NCBI RefSeq assembly: GCF_018860525.1
Contig: NZ_JAHKPM010000029.1
Coordinates: forward strand, 62,001 to 126,000
Reading direction: 5' to 3'
Source of the DNA: Vibrio hepatarius
GTDB taxonomy: Bacteria > Pseudomonadota > Gammaproteobacteria > Enterobacterales > Vibrionaceae
Length of the DNA stretch: 64,000 nucleotides
Shown: piece by piece, positions 1-8,648 of the stretch
Layout of the letters: each line of letters starts with the position of its first letter
Numbering within the stretch: the stretch's first letter is position 1
Notes under the pieces: generated by a model
Database searches by the model: none
What the model was told of the DNA's origin: nothing
Seen by the model: only the letters and a program-made list of their open reading frames with translations
Translations under genes and position numbers: made by a program

Positions 1-1
1 A

Positions 2-67
2 AATATCACTCGGAAATTTGCAAAAGCATCAGATGATGCAACTTGTCTAGTCATCCGGGTTAATTGA
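2..67 (+). CDS. C-terminal end of a probable SpoIIE/PP2C-type phosphatase (partial)
   Basis: An open frame enters from the left edge and stops at TGA 65-67. The visible tail ends in the pattern DDATCLVIRVN. SpoIIE-type PP2C phosphatases commonly finish with an acidic pair followed by a short hydrophobic strand and Arg, so this is the likely family. Supporting context: the next gene starts 17 bases later and begins with an RsbT/RsbW-like domain, and such domains partner SpoIIE phosphatases. Only 21 residues are visible, so the call rests on a short motif plus context. A response regulator fused to the phosphatase would be a common arrangement but cannot be seen here. Confidence 0.5.
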   Translation, partial: NITRKFAKASDDATCLVIRVN

Positions 68-84
68 GAACTCGGAAATGGACT

Positions 85-2811
85 ATGAATCTCGAAACCA
101 TCATAAAAGAAATGGAGCAAGCGTCTAAGGAAGACAGCATTAAGCTTGCTGAATACAGTATTGAAGATAGCCCATCTATTGTTGATTTTAGAAACAAGGT
201 AAAGAGGCTTGCTCTAGACTTCCAGTTTTCTAGGGTCAATTCAGTGCGTTTTACGACAGCTGTTTCTGAAGTCTGTCATAAGGTGTTATCTACTTGTGAC
301 AGTTTTAATGTTGCTCTTTTTTTCTCTCGTCATGCAGACCGCTGGGGAATTGAACTGGAGATTAACAGTGCCGTTGGTTCTGTTACTTCAATGAATTACG
401 ACTACATATTTGATTATTTTACGCTCGAGACGGCGAGTAACCATTCCTGTACGCTGACGGCATTTAAACGTTTTCCCAGTCCACATTTTTATCCTAAAGA
501 ATATGTCGATATTCAACGTAAGAAGCTTAATCAGCTTTCGCAGCAAGAACTAATGCGTGAATTAGAAATATCTTTAGAGAAAACCAAAGAAGCAGATGTA
601 GCCAAAGGGGATTTTCTCGCTAATATGAGCCATGAAATACGTACCCCGATGAATGCGGTGATTGGCCTAAGTGAGTTGGTTTTAAAGACCCAATTGACGT
701 CAAAACAGCATGATTACGTTAGCAAGATAAACTCAGCAGGTCGTGCATTGTTGGGTATTATAAATGACATTCTTGATATCTCTAAAATTGAAGCGGGTAA
801 AATGGAAATGGAGTCAATACCCTTTCAACTTGATAAGGTGTTTGATGATTTATGCACAATAATCACTCTCAAAGCACAAGAAAAGGGGTTGGAGGTCATT
901 TTCTCGACTCCACCTGAGTTGCCCAATTCTTTGGTCGGGGATCCTTTACGTCTTGGTCAAATACTCACTAACCTTTGCAATAATGCGATTAAGTTTACTG
1001 AGCAAGGAGAGATCATTGTTAAGGTCACAAATTGCGAGCAGTTAAATGAATGGGTTAAATTACAATTTGAAATCAAAGATACCGGTATAGGATTAAAACC
1101 AGAACAGATACAAAAGCTTTTTAGTGCGTTTAGTCAGGCCGATACTTCAACGACTCGTAAATACGGAGGTACTGGTTTAGGTTTAAGTATCTGTCAGAAT
1201 TTGGTGCACCTGATGAAGGGTGATATTTGGGTAGAAAGTGTTTATCAAGAAGGGAGTAGCTTTATCTTTACCGCTGAGTTTGGTGTTCTTGATACAGAGA
1301 TCGAAAACCAGCAAGAGCGCATCTACAATTGGAAAAAGCTCAAAGGTATGAAAGTGCTGGTTGTTGATGACAATAAAAGCGCTCGCGAGATTAACAAAGA
1401 ACTACTTAACTCCTACTCTCTTGACATTTCAACCGCAGTAAATGGATTTGAAGCCATTGATATGGTTAAGAAAGCAATGTCTGAAGATAGCCCTTATGAA
1501 CTTGTTGTTATGGACTGGCAAATGCCAGAAATGAATGGTATTAAGGCATCTGAAATTATCAAGACACTCGATTGCCCCCCCAAAATTATTCTGATGACCG
1601 CTTATGGAAGAGAAGAAGTGGTTCTACAAGCGTCTGAAGCAAAAATTGATGGTTTCTTGGTGAAACCTGTTAGTGCTTCAGCACTATTGGATACTGTTAT
1701 GGAGGTTATGGGTAAAGCTGTGGTTTCTGACAGCATTAGTCAAAATAATGAGAGTGAAGCCTTATACGATAGCTTTGCTTCAGTTCGTGGTGCGCCAGTG
1801 CTTCTAGTAGAGGATAATGAGGTTAACCAAATTATTGCTATTGAGCTTCTTGAAAGTGTTGGTCTTAATGTTGAAGTGGCGAACAACGGCAAAGAAGGAG
1901 TAGACAAGGCACTTGATGGGAAATTTTCCATCATCTTAATGGACTTACAAATGCCAGTAATGGATGGTTTAGAAGCAGCAAGAGTGCTTCGTGAACAACC
2001 CACTCACAAAGAGATGCCTATCATAGCTATGACGGCTAATGCAATGCAACAGGATCGAGAGCGGTGCGCTGAAGCCGGTATGAACGACCATATTGCTAAA
2101 CCCATAGACACTAGTGAGCTGTATAGCAAGTTACTTAAATGGATCGATCCTAAATTTAAAGATGACAATTTTGAGTTTACATCTCCGCAGCAGAGTGATG
2201 ATACTACAGATCATGTTGCATTTCCTGAGTTACCTGGCATTGATGTTGAAGAAGGTCTCTCTAGAGTCAATGATGACAGAATACTGTTCACTAAGCTTCT
2301 CAATAGTTTTTCAAAAAATAATCACAACACATTCAGTGAATTGAATACCTCATGGGCAGATAAAGACTATGGCCAGGGTGAAATTACAGCCCATACCTTG
2401 AAAGGAGCTTCTGCTTCTTTAGGCGCGCATCGCTTATCTCAAGTTGCTTTTATTTTTGAGCAAGCATTTAAGCACCAAGACAAAGATGTTTCTCCGGAGT
2501 CATGGAACGAACTTTCATCGGCATTACAGCAAGTCCTAAAAGCGATTGCTTTAATCGAACCTCAGCCAGAAGTTTCGCCAGTTAATGTTCAAAAATTTGA
2601 TCGTAAAGTTGTGACAGCACTTAGCGCACAGATCAGAGAGCAGCTTGAATTAGGGGAATTTGAAGAAGACAGCATAGCAAATCTAATTGCAATGTTACAA
2701 GGACATGTAGCGGATGGTGATATTGAACGCTTGAATGATGCCGTTGAAATATATGATAGTGATGAAGCGCTAAAATGCGTGGATGAAATGTTATCCAGTC
2801 TACAAGGATAA
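85..2811 (+). CDS. Hybrid sensor histidine kinase with RsbT-like N-terminus, two receivers and HPt
   Basis: Multistep phosphorelay kinase of about 908 residues. Residues ~25-140 resemble an RsbT/RsbW-type GHKL domain (TAVSEV), but the usual N-box Asn is replaced (EVCHKVL). A coiled linker leads to HisKA with phospho-acceptor His in MSHEIRTPMN (~183). The ATPase domain has N-box NNAIKFT, G1 DTGIG and G2 GGTGLGLS. Receiver 1 has Asp in VVMDWQMP, receiver 2 in ILMDLQMP with the switch Lys in IAKPI. The HPt His is in AHTLKG (~775). There are no transmembrane segments, so it is probably cytoplasmic. ATG 85 is preferred over an in-frame TTG at 64 because GGA lies 8 bases upstream of it. It is followed 14 bases later by an HD-GYP response regulator, the likely phosphorelay output. 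Confidence 0.9.
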   Translation: MNLETIIKEMEQASKEDSIKLAEYSIEDSPSIVDFRNKVKRLALDFQFSRVNSVRFTTAVSEVCHKVLSTCDSFNVALFFSRHADRWGIELEINSAVGSVTSMNYDYIFDYFTLETASNHSCTLTAFKRFPSPHFYPKEYVDIQRKKLNQLSQQELMRELEISLEKTKEADVAKGDFLANMSHEIRTPMNAVIGLSELVLKTQLTSKQHDYVSKINSAGRALLGIINDILDISKIEAGKMEMESIPFQLDKVFDDLCTIITLKAQEKGLEVIFSTPPELPNSLVGDPLRLGQILTNLCNNAIKFTEQGEIIVKVTNCEQLNEWVKLQFEIKDTGIGLKPEQIQKLFSAFSQADTSTTRKYGGTGLGLSICQNLVHLMKGDIWVESVYQEGSSFIFTAEFGVLDTEIENQQERIYNWKKLKGMKVLVVDDNKSAREINKELLNSYSLDISTAVNGFEAIDMVKKAMSEDSPYELVVMDWQMPEMNGIKASEIIKTLDCPPKIILMTAYGREEVVLQASEAKIDGFLVKPVSASALLDTVMEVMGKAVVSDSISQNNESEALYDSFASVRGAPVLLVEDNEVNQIIAIELLESVGLNVEVANNGKEGVDKALDGKFSIILMDLQMPVMDGLEAARVLREQPTHKEMPIIAMTANAMQQDRERCAEAGMNDHIAKPIDTSELYSKLLKWIDPKFKDDNFEFTSPQQSDDTTDHVAFPELPGIDVEEGLSRVNDDRILFTKLLNSFSKNNHNTFSELNTSWADKDYGQGEITAHTLKGASASLGAHRLSQVAFIFEQAFKHQDKDVSPESWNELSSALQQVLKAIALIEPQPEVSPVNVQKFDRKVVTALSAQIREQLELGEFEEDSIANLIAMLQGHVADGDIERLNDAVEIYDSDEALKCVDEMLSSLQG

Positions 2812-2825
2812 AGTAAGAGATAAAA

Positions 2826-3827
2826 ATGGACAAAACTATCCTAGTTGTTGATGATGTTCCAGATAACATCCGTATTCTAAAAAGTGTATTGGAGAAAGGA
2901 AATTACTCGGTCAGAGCTGCAACAAACGGTGAGAAAGCGTTAAAACTGGCCAGTACATCTCCTCAACCTAATATCATTTTACTCGATATCATGATGCCAG
3001 AGATGGATGGCTTTGAAGTCTGCCGCAGGCTAAAGCGTAACCCTGAGACCTCTCATATTCCTGTTATTTTTATTTCTGCCAAGGATGATACCGACGATCA
3101 GTCAATGGGTTTTGACCTAGGGGCCGTTGATTATATTACGAAGCCATTCTCCCCAGCTATTGTACTTAGACGTGTGGCGACTCACCTCTCACTCACACGG
3201 TTGGCTGAAGTTGATTCCTTGGCGCTATCAGCGATTCGAATGCTGGGTGTCGCTGGTCACTATAACGATACCGATACTGGCAGCCATATTTGGCGTATGG
3301 CGGAGTATTGTAAATTATTGGCGAAAGCTGTGGGTTGGGATTATGAAAATTATAACCGGTTGGAGCTGGCTGCACCATTACATGACACTGGTAAAATCGG
3401 CATACCTGATGCGATCCTAAAAGCCCCAAGAGGGTTGGATGATGATGAATGGGTGGTTATGAAGAAACATTCAGAGATTGGACACGAAATATTATCTATG
3501 TCTTCTAACCCTGTATTCCAATTAGGCGCAGACGTCGCAAAATCGCATCATGAACGTTGGGATGGTACCGGATATCCTGAAGGTTTAGTGGGTCAACAGA
3601 TACCACAAGGTGCAAGGATTGTAGCTATTTGCGATGTATTTGATGCTCTAACTATGGAGCGACCTTACAAAAAAGCTTGGTCAATAGAAGAAGCGCTGAT
3701 TGAAATTAAAAATAATTCTGGTTCACACTTTGATCCAGATTTAGTAGAGATTTTTTTAGGCCTAGAGGATGAGATCAGGGAAATCTACCACAAATGGAGC
3801 CTTAAAGATGAAAATTCTATTGAGTAG
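2826..3827 (+). CDS. Response regulator with HD-GYP c-di-GMP phosphodiesterase output
   Basis: Receiver-HD-GYP protein of 333 residues, in the RpfG-like architecture. The receiver occupies ~1-120, with acidic pocket VVDD and phospho-acceptor Asp in ILLDIMMPEMDG. The HD-GYP domain spans ~135-325 and shows the metal-binding HDTGK, a downstream HSEIGHEIL and HHERWDGTGYPEG containing the GYP signature. The family hydrolyses cyclic di-GMP to pGpG or GMP, so phosphorylation should change local c-di-GMP. The gene lies directly behind the hybrid kinase with an AAGTAAGAGA ribosome-binding region and is probably co-transcribed. Two PilZ-domain proteins elsewhere in the window are possible effectors of the same second messenger, but that link is only inferred. 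Confidence 0.92.
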   Translation: MDKTILVVDDVPDNIRILKSVLEKGNYSVRAATNGEKALKLASTSPQPNIILLDIMMPEMDGFEVCRRLKRNPETSHIPVIFISAKDDTDDQSMGFDLGAVDYITKPFSPAIVLRRVATHLSLTRLAEVDSLALSAIRMLGVAGHYNDTDTGSHIWRMAEYCKLLAKAVGWDYENYNRLELAAPLHDTGKIGIPDAILKAPRGLDDDEWVVMKKHSEIGHEILSMSSNPVFQLGADVAKSHHERWDGTGYPEGLVGQQIPQGARIVAICDVFDALTMERPYKKAWSIEEALIEIKNNSGSHFDPDLVEIFLGLEDEIREIYHKWSLKDENSIE

Positions 3828-4016
3828 ATCTTTATGCTTCTAACTAAGCTTTTAATCATTACATATCGGCTTTAAAGTATGTGTTGCCTTATTTACTTAA
3901 TATAGCCTCAACTGTTTTTGCTTAACATCTAATACAACTCTCCTGACAGGTTTTGACAATGGTATGGATTATATTAATGCCATTGTTCACTGACTTTACC
4001 AGTTCAAGGAAATGAA

Positions 4017-4394
4017 ATGCTTACTATTGATTCTGTAGTTCTTTATGTTAAAGATATTGAGGTTAGCCAACGGTTTTACACCCAAGTGCTTGGGTGTGAG
4101 TCGACAATCTTATCCCCCACTTTTGTTGCGATTAATTTTGCAAATAATATCACAGTGACACTAAAACAAAATACAGACTTAACGCCCGTAAGCAGTATTA
4201 CAGGGGGCGGTAGTGAATTATCTGTTGTAGTTTCAGACTCGATAAAGCTTCAGCAACTCTATCAAAGCTGGAAAGGTCAATTGGTTGAATTTGCTCAGCA
4301 TCCAATACAATTGTCGTTTGGCGTTAATTTTGTGGCAATAGATCCTGATGGTCATCGTATTCGAGTCTTTAGCCCAAAAGTAGCTGAGTTATAA
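4017..4394 (+). CDS. VOC (glyoxalase/bleomycin resistance/dioxygenase) family protein
   Basis: Small cytoplasmic metalloenzyme-fold protein of 125 residues. The first βαβββ unit begins IDSVVLYVKDIEVSQRFY, the hallmark opening of VOC proteins, and the second half ends in FVAIDPDGHRIRVF, with Asp-Pro-Asp-Gly-His typical of the last strand. A ribosome-binding AAGGA sits 6 bases before the ATG. The substrate cannot be told from sequence; members include glyoxalases, fosfomycin or bleomycin resistance proteins and ring-cleaving dioxygenases. It stands alone, with about 190 bases upstream, and converges on the next gene with only 6 bases between the two stop codons. Confidence 0.85.
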   Translation: MLTIDSVVLYVKDIEVSQRFYTQVLGCESTILSPTFVAINFANNITVTLKQNTDLTPVSSITGGGSELSVVVSDSIKLQQLYQSWKGQLVEFAQHPIQLSFGVNFVAIDPDGHRIRVFSPKVAEL

Positions 4395-4400
4395 AAGAGT

Positions 4401-5348
4401 TCAATTACTTGCAAAGAGATCGCCCTGCGCTTTTTCTAAGTTACTTTGATGGCGATGCACTCTACTTTGTGGTGTTTCATCAATGCCAAAGGAAAGAACA
4501 GTCTCTACAGAGTAACCTGTAATAACAATATCTCCGATGTGATCCAGCTTAGATCGAATACTTAGGACGCATCGGATAATTGAACCACTTTTAAAGCTCA
4601 TTTTCTGGTTTAAGACATCTTGTATGAAGCATTTATCACACATAGCAAAATGAATATTTTGACCTTGCCATATTCCTTTCCACTTATACCTACCTTGCCT
4701 GAGTACAGGAGAGATGATTTCAATTATGGCGTTATCAACGGTTCGTATCGGAAGTCTATGAGAAGGTAGTACAAATTTTTTAAACGCAGAGCGTAAAATT
4801 AGAGACTCAGGAGCTGAAGGTATGCCATTATAATTAAGCCCATTTACACCGACCTTGCTAACTTTGGGGTACGCGCATAAATGTTTAAAGAGATTGGAAC
4901 GACGTGTAATAATTTTATAGTTTTCATTAACCACATCTGCCATTTTTTCAATCATTTTTGGTTCTACCTTATTGGCGTTAACCTGTTGTTTAAGGATTTT
5001 TATCCTCAGCTTTCGCTCTTGGATACTAAGGTGTAAATCTTCTTTTTGGAGACGTTCTAACTCTGAATCTGATTTGGGTAATAAGGGTATGGCAATGGAA
5101 GCGACTCCGACAATGACAGATAAAACCCCAGCATTTGCATTGGCTAACTTCCAAATATCACGTAATCCTCCTTCTTGATGTGCTTCACTTTCTATCTTGA
5201 TAGGAGCATCGAGTAGATTTGCGATTTCATAAAGTATTGAAAGGATCTCAATCTCGCACTGATTGCGTACCATGGCATCCATCGAATGAGAATCATCATT
5301 AAAATAATAGTGAAATTGAAATTTAGTTCCCTTCAACTGTTTATCCAT
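4401..5348 (-). CDS. Conserved-looking hypothetical protein with hydrophobic segment and coiled coil
   Basis: Not recognised. The 315-residue protein starts with a polar region containing YYFNDDSHSMDA, then a helical region (MVRNQCEIEILSILYEIANLL). A single glycine/alanine-rich hydrophobic stretch follows (AGVLSVIVGVASIAIPLLP, ~75-95), which may span or dip into the membrane. Next comes a charged segment rich in Leu, Glu and Lys that looks coiled-coil (~97-145). The C-terminal ~150 residues look globular and carry a CDKC pair. An upstream in-frame TTG at 5379-5381 would add 11 residues; ATG 5348 is preferred, though neither has a clear ribosome-binding site. The architecture suggests a membrane-tethered intracellular domain. 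No function is assigned, and no neighbour supports a defence role. Confidence 0.6.
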   Translation of the reverse strand: MDKQLKGTKFQFHYYFNDDSHSMDAMVRNQCEIEILSILYEIANLLDAPIKIESEAHQEGGLRDIWKLANANAGVLSVIVGVASIAIPLLPKSDSELERLQKEDLHLSIQERKLRIKILKQQVNANKVEPKMIEKMADVVNENYKIITRRSNLFKHLCAYPKVSKVGVNGLNYNGIPSAPESLILRSAFKKFVLPSHRLPIRTVDNAIIEIISPVLRQGRYKWKGIWQGQNIHFAMCDKCFIQDVLNQKMSFKSGSIIRCVLSIRSKLDHIGDIVITGYSVETVLSFGIDETPQSRVHRHQSNLEKAQGDLFASN

Positions 5349-5538
5349 ACAGTGGTTTGTTATGTAAAGATACGTAATCAAGTTTGAAATTCAAGGGATG
5401 TCTTGTGACAGATTTCAAACTCCCAGCTCAAGATAAAACGTTTGTTCATATTACGTGATACCTGACTTAAATTAGCCTTTTATTGATGAGTGTTAAAACA
5501 TTATTTGAGCCAAAAACACATAACTTCGTTTAGTCGTT

Positions 5539-7290
5539 TTAGTCTGTTGACCACACGTTTTTAATGTCTGGCCAGCCCCAATTGGTCAGCTCAACATTTT
5601 TAAGAACACCATGAAAGCGAAGTGTCTGACGATGGTGAAATAGGGGGGTTAGCCAGTACTGATGGATCAATGTCGATGCAATGAGTTCTATGGCATCAAG
5701 GTATTTATCCAGAGGAGTCTGTTCGCGAATACTCTCAAGTGAAGCGATTAGCCAACATTTCGCTTGCTCGCCGATACAATAGTGAAGAACGGGGTTATGA
5801 TATAAATTGTAAAAGGCTGAAGAATGTTTGTTGTCATCCAAGTTAATATTGGTCACTACTAGCGCTTCGGTTAACTGTTTGTTTTGCGCCATTTCATAAA
5901 GCTTGCGATAAGAATAGATGCTGACCTTAGTTTTAATACCCAGTTTATCTAATATGCTCTTAATTGCTAGAGCACAGTCTATTAGCGCTTTGTAGTCATA
6001 GACAGCAATGTCGATATGTGGTGGCCGGTTGGCTTCTGGCATTGGTGGTCTTAGCACTGGTGGCCATCCAGGGAGTATGTTGTATGCGTGGCTGCAACCA
6101 AAAAGTGTCTGGTTAAGTTTGAGCTGGTCATAAACACGCTGTGGATTGAGTATGCATGATAAATAGCGCTTTTGGTTATTATCAAGCGCAAAGGGAGCGG
6201 ATTTATTGAATAACACCAGCATACATCCATCTTCTAGGCGTGATTTCTGACTGTTACTGTTATGTTGTGCATCATCTGTGTGAGAAAGGTGATATTCACA
6301 CTCATTATTGGTTTGCACGCCAGGTTGATTGGTTTGAATCTGTCTATTAGCGAGTTCTTTTTCATCCAGTTTCCAGATAGTGACTTGATCGGTGAGGGCT
6401 CGGCAGCCATAGTAGCGCTCAAACGCTTGCAGGCAAAGACGATCCTCTAGGTGTTCACTGACCTCAAATGGTCCTGAACCGACCACAGTAAGATGGTTAG
6501 AGTTGTTGACTTGGCTGGTTGGCTGTATGGCGTACTTTACACCAGAGATCAAGCCGCCAAAGCCTAGGTCCGGTTTTGAAAATTCAAACACCACTTTATT
6601 TGGTAGCGGAGAATTGACACTGACTAAATGGGCAAGTTCATCTTGGTAATTTGGTAGAGTTGATAGCTTGGCAAATAGGCTAACGATACTATCGGCATCA
6701 ATTGAGGCTCCATTGTGAAAGGTCAATGCAGGCCTGAGATAAAAGGTCCATTGATAACCATTTTTATCACACTCCCAGTGGTGGGCAAGCTGAGGATTTA
6801 TGTGGCCTTCGTCGCTGCTACTTACCAAACAACAATATATTTGCCTAAGTAAATAGCGTTCACTTGAGCGTTGCAATTGGTGCGGTACCAAACGTTCAAA
6901 GGAGCGTTTATAGGTCAGCTGTATATGTAACAGACCTTCACGCATAGTGGCCCCAGAAGTATTTTGTAATAAGCGACCAAAGGCTTTTGTGTCATTATCG
7001 AGAATACTCAGTGCAAGCTCATATTTACCTTGCAGTACACGCTTACCTGCTAATTGAAATTTTAGTTCTGAGGTTGTCAGGTTAAGTATTAGAGAGGATT
7101 TTTGGTGCCTTCCCACTTTGGGTAACCAAGAAAGCCACCCTAGCTGTTGCATTTGGTTAAGCAAGTTTCTTGCGTGGCGATGACTCGTGAATAGGCGTTC
7201 AGCAACATGTGGCAGAGCCGTTCTTATGGTTGTACCCACGCCTAATGGTTCAAGTCGAACATAGTAGCGTAGCAAATTAAGATCAGACAT
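5539..7290 (-). CDS. sgrR: SgrR-family transcriptional regulator (wHTH plus solute-binding domain)
   Basis: 583-residue regulator. Residues ~1-115 form the SgrR N-terminal winged-helix domain (HARNLLNQMQQLGWLSW is the recognition region). The rest is a periplasmic-binding-protein fold of the SBP_bac_5 type, recognisable by LAHHWECDKNGYQWTFYLRP and the following FHNGASIDADSIV. In Escherichia coli SgrR senses glucose-phosphate stress and activates the divergently transcribed small RNA SgrS. ATG 7290 is chosen over a GTG two codons upstream because GGAG lies 5 bases before it. The divergent region contains a good small ORF and an RNA-like hairpin, the same arrangement as sgrR-sgrS. The length is slightly above the E. 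coli protein (about 551 residues). Confidence 0.88.
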   Translation of the reverse strand: MSDLNLLRYYVRLEPLGVGTTIRTALPHVAERLFTSHRHARNLLNQMQQLGWLSWLPKVGRHQKSSLILNLTTSELKFQLAGKRVLQGKYELALSILDNDTKAFGRLLQNTSGATMREGLLHIQLTYKRSFERLVPHQLQRSSERYLLRQIYCCLVSSSDEGHINPQLAHHWECDKNGYQWTFYLRPALTFHNGASIDADSIVSLFAKLSTLPNYQDELAHLVSVNSPLPNKVVFEFSKPDLGFGGLISGVKYAIQPTSQVNNSNHLTVVGSGPFEVSEHLEDRLCLQAFERYYGCRALTDQVTIWKLDEKELANRQIQTNQPGVQTNNECEYHLSHTDDAQHNSNSQKSRLEDGCMLVLFNKSAPFALDNNQKRYLSCILNPQRVYDQLKLNQTLFGCSHAYNILPGWPPVLRPPMPEANRPPHIDIAVYDYKALIDCALAIKSILDKLGIKTKVSIYSYRKLYEMAQNKQLTEALVVTNINLDDNKHSSAFYNLYHNPVLHYCIGEQAKCWLIASLESIREQTPLDKYLDAIELIASTLIHQYWLTPLFHHRQTLRFHGVLKNVELTNWGWPDIKNVWSTD

Positions 7291-7479
7291 AAACACTCCA
7301 AATCACTAAATACAGCATTGGTTTAGATTTTATTTTCCGCATTTTACCAAATTAGAGCTAATAAAATGCTTAATATTGTTATTTTAAGCAAAAATAGGAA
7401 AGATATTATTCATATTGCTCAGTTTTATCCTTCCTAATATAGCCTGATAATGGCTTATACAACCAACGAGGATAAAGCG

Positions 7480-7596
7480 ATGTACATGAACAAGCATAAT
7501 GACATGACAGCGTATTATTACGCTAGACTAGAGCTGGCTCAATCCGAGTGGGAGCGCTCTGCTATTTTTAACTTAATTAATCTGTGTCAATGGTAG
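7480..7596 (+). CDS. Small protein, possible SgrT analogue (38 aa)
   Basis: A 38-codon ORF divergent from sgrR. GAGGA lies 7 bases upstream of the ATG, one of the best ribosome-binding sites in the window. The product is polar and aromatic, with a YYYAR motif near the start, a Trp in the middle and a C-terminal LCQW. E. coli SgrT (43 aa), encoded within SgrS, inhibits the glucose transporter PtsG and also combines an early Tyr-rich stretch, central Trp residues and a downstream QW; this resemblance is weak and by eye. Function as a transporter-inhibiting peptide is inferred from position. It could instead be an unrelated leader or small ORF. Confidence 0.5.
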   Translation: MYMNKHNDMTAYYYARLELAQSEWERSAIFNLINLCQW

Positions 7597-7662
7597 GAAG
7601 AATTTCTCCAAAAGAAGTGAAGAATGTTTAAGGTCAAAAACTCCAAGGATTAAAAGAACCAT

Positions 7663-7726
7663 GCAGCACTGTCAAAAAAACATGCTCCTGACACCCCCAA
7701 GAACATGAAAGTCAGTGCTGCTTTTT
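7663..7726 (+). terminator. Long-loop hairpin with T run (3' end of the candidate sRNA)
   Basis: A perfect 9-bp stem, GCAGCACTG (7663-7671) with CAGTGCTGC (7713-7721), is followed directly by five T. The 41-base loop is unusually long and contains the C-rich segment between two CATG copies that could form an inner stem. It ends the region divergent from sgrR, 18 bases before the convergent nfsA stop. Confidence 0.6.
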
Positions 7727-7744
7727 ATCTCACCTAAATTGATA

Positions 7745-8467
7745 TTAGCGCTTGGTTAGCCCTTTACTATTTAGGTAGTTTTTAATGTGGGGACGAGACT
7801 CACCAACAAGCTTTGTGGTGACTTCTTGAGACCAAGTGCTTTGTTTTTGGTTGGAGCTACGGCTAGCGTAGTAGTCTTGCATCCTTTTATCGTAACTATC
7901 AATGTTGGATAAATTTAAAGTTTGGTAGCTGTTTTCATGCATGATCACTTTCGCTGGTAAGCGGGGTTTTGTTTGTGGATCTTGAGCAGGGTAGCCAAGA
8001 CATAAACCAAACAACACGGCGCAATGTTTGGGCAAACCAAGGAGCTTATCAACCTCAGTTGCCGCATTTCGAAGACCACCAATATATACACCACCTAACC
8101 CAAGTGACTCAGCTGCTAAAAGGCAGTTTTGCGCCATTATTCCACAGTCTACTGCGCCTATAATAGTAAGTTCTGTATACTCAGTATTGATTTTAGGGTT
8201 GATAGCAAAGTGTCTGTGGTAATCGATACAAAATACTAAAAACTCTGCTGAGTTTGCCACATAGGGTTGGTTTCCTGCCAATTTTGCTAAGGTTTTGCGT
8301 TTGCTTTGGTCTGTCACTCTAATAATGGAAACGACTTGGAGCATGCTCGATGAGGAAGCTGCTAGCCCAGATTGAATAATGGTATCGAGCTGTTTTGGCT
8401 CAATCGTTTGCTCAGTAAATTTTCGAATAGAACGGTGGGATAAGATAGTCTCTATGGTTGGGGTCAT
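7745..8467 (-). CDS. nfsA: Oxygen-insensitive NADPH nitroreductase / flavin reductase (NfsA)
   Basis: FMN-dependent cytoplasmic reductase of 240 residues, the usual NfsA length. It opens with ETILSHRSIRKFTEQTI, the FMN-phosphate-binding HRSIR segment of nitroreductases. It continues with AASSSSMLQVVSIIRV and the glycine-rich ESLGLGGVYIGGLRN that contacts the flavin. The LCLGYPAQ motif and the C-terminal Arg-containing region match the NADPH-preferring NfsA/FRP group rather than NfsB. It catalyses two-electron reduction of nitro compounds, quinones or free flavin. It is convergent with the candidate sRNA and carries its own promoter; no operon partner is visible. Confidence 0.88.
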   Translation of the reverse strand: MTPTIETILSHRSIRKFTEQTIEPKQLDTIIQSGLAASSSSMLQVVSIIRVTDQSKRKTLAKLAGNQPYVANSAEFLVFCIDYHRHFAINPKINTEYTELTIIGAVDCGIMAQNCLLAAESLGLGGVYIGGLRNAATEVDKLLGLPKHCAVLFGLCLGYPAQDPQTKPRLPAKVIMHENSYQTLNLSNIDSYDKRMQDYYASRSSNQKQSTWSQEVTTKLVGESRPHIKNYLNSKGLTKR

Positions 8468-8648
8468 AAGAATGTCCTGTTATCATATTTATGCTTGAGA
8501 AACATATCGGTAGTGAACCCTAATGTCGAGTAATTGGATGCTGGAATTTGGATTATTTTATAGAATAAATTGATCTTATTGCTACTAGCCTTTGGTAAAG
8601 GAAGTAGTGTTGACGTTCGACTTAGGGACAGGTCAACACACTCATTAA

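Larger units (their letters stand above)
7450..7728 (+). ncRNA. Candidate SgrS-like dual-function small RNA
   Basis: The region divergent from sgrR holds no normal-length gene but has three features of an sRNA that also encodes a peptide. These are a 38-codon ORF with an excellent ribosome-binding site, a downstream untranslated stretch, and a 3' hairpin with a T run. The apical loop is C-rich (CTCC and CCCCC) and flanked by complementary CATG copies, the kind of sequence that can pair with a Shine-Dalgarno region. E. coli SgrS is encoded in the same position and encodes SgrT. The 5' end is a guess placed just upstream of the small ORF; the 3' end follows the T run. Sequence similarity to SgrS itself is not obvious, so the identity is inferred from context. 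Confidence 0.45.

Noticed and set aside
3828..4016. Possible terminator or small gene after the HD-GYP gene
   Set aside because: No stable stem with T run and no ORF with a ribosome-binding site was seen.
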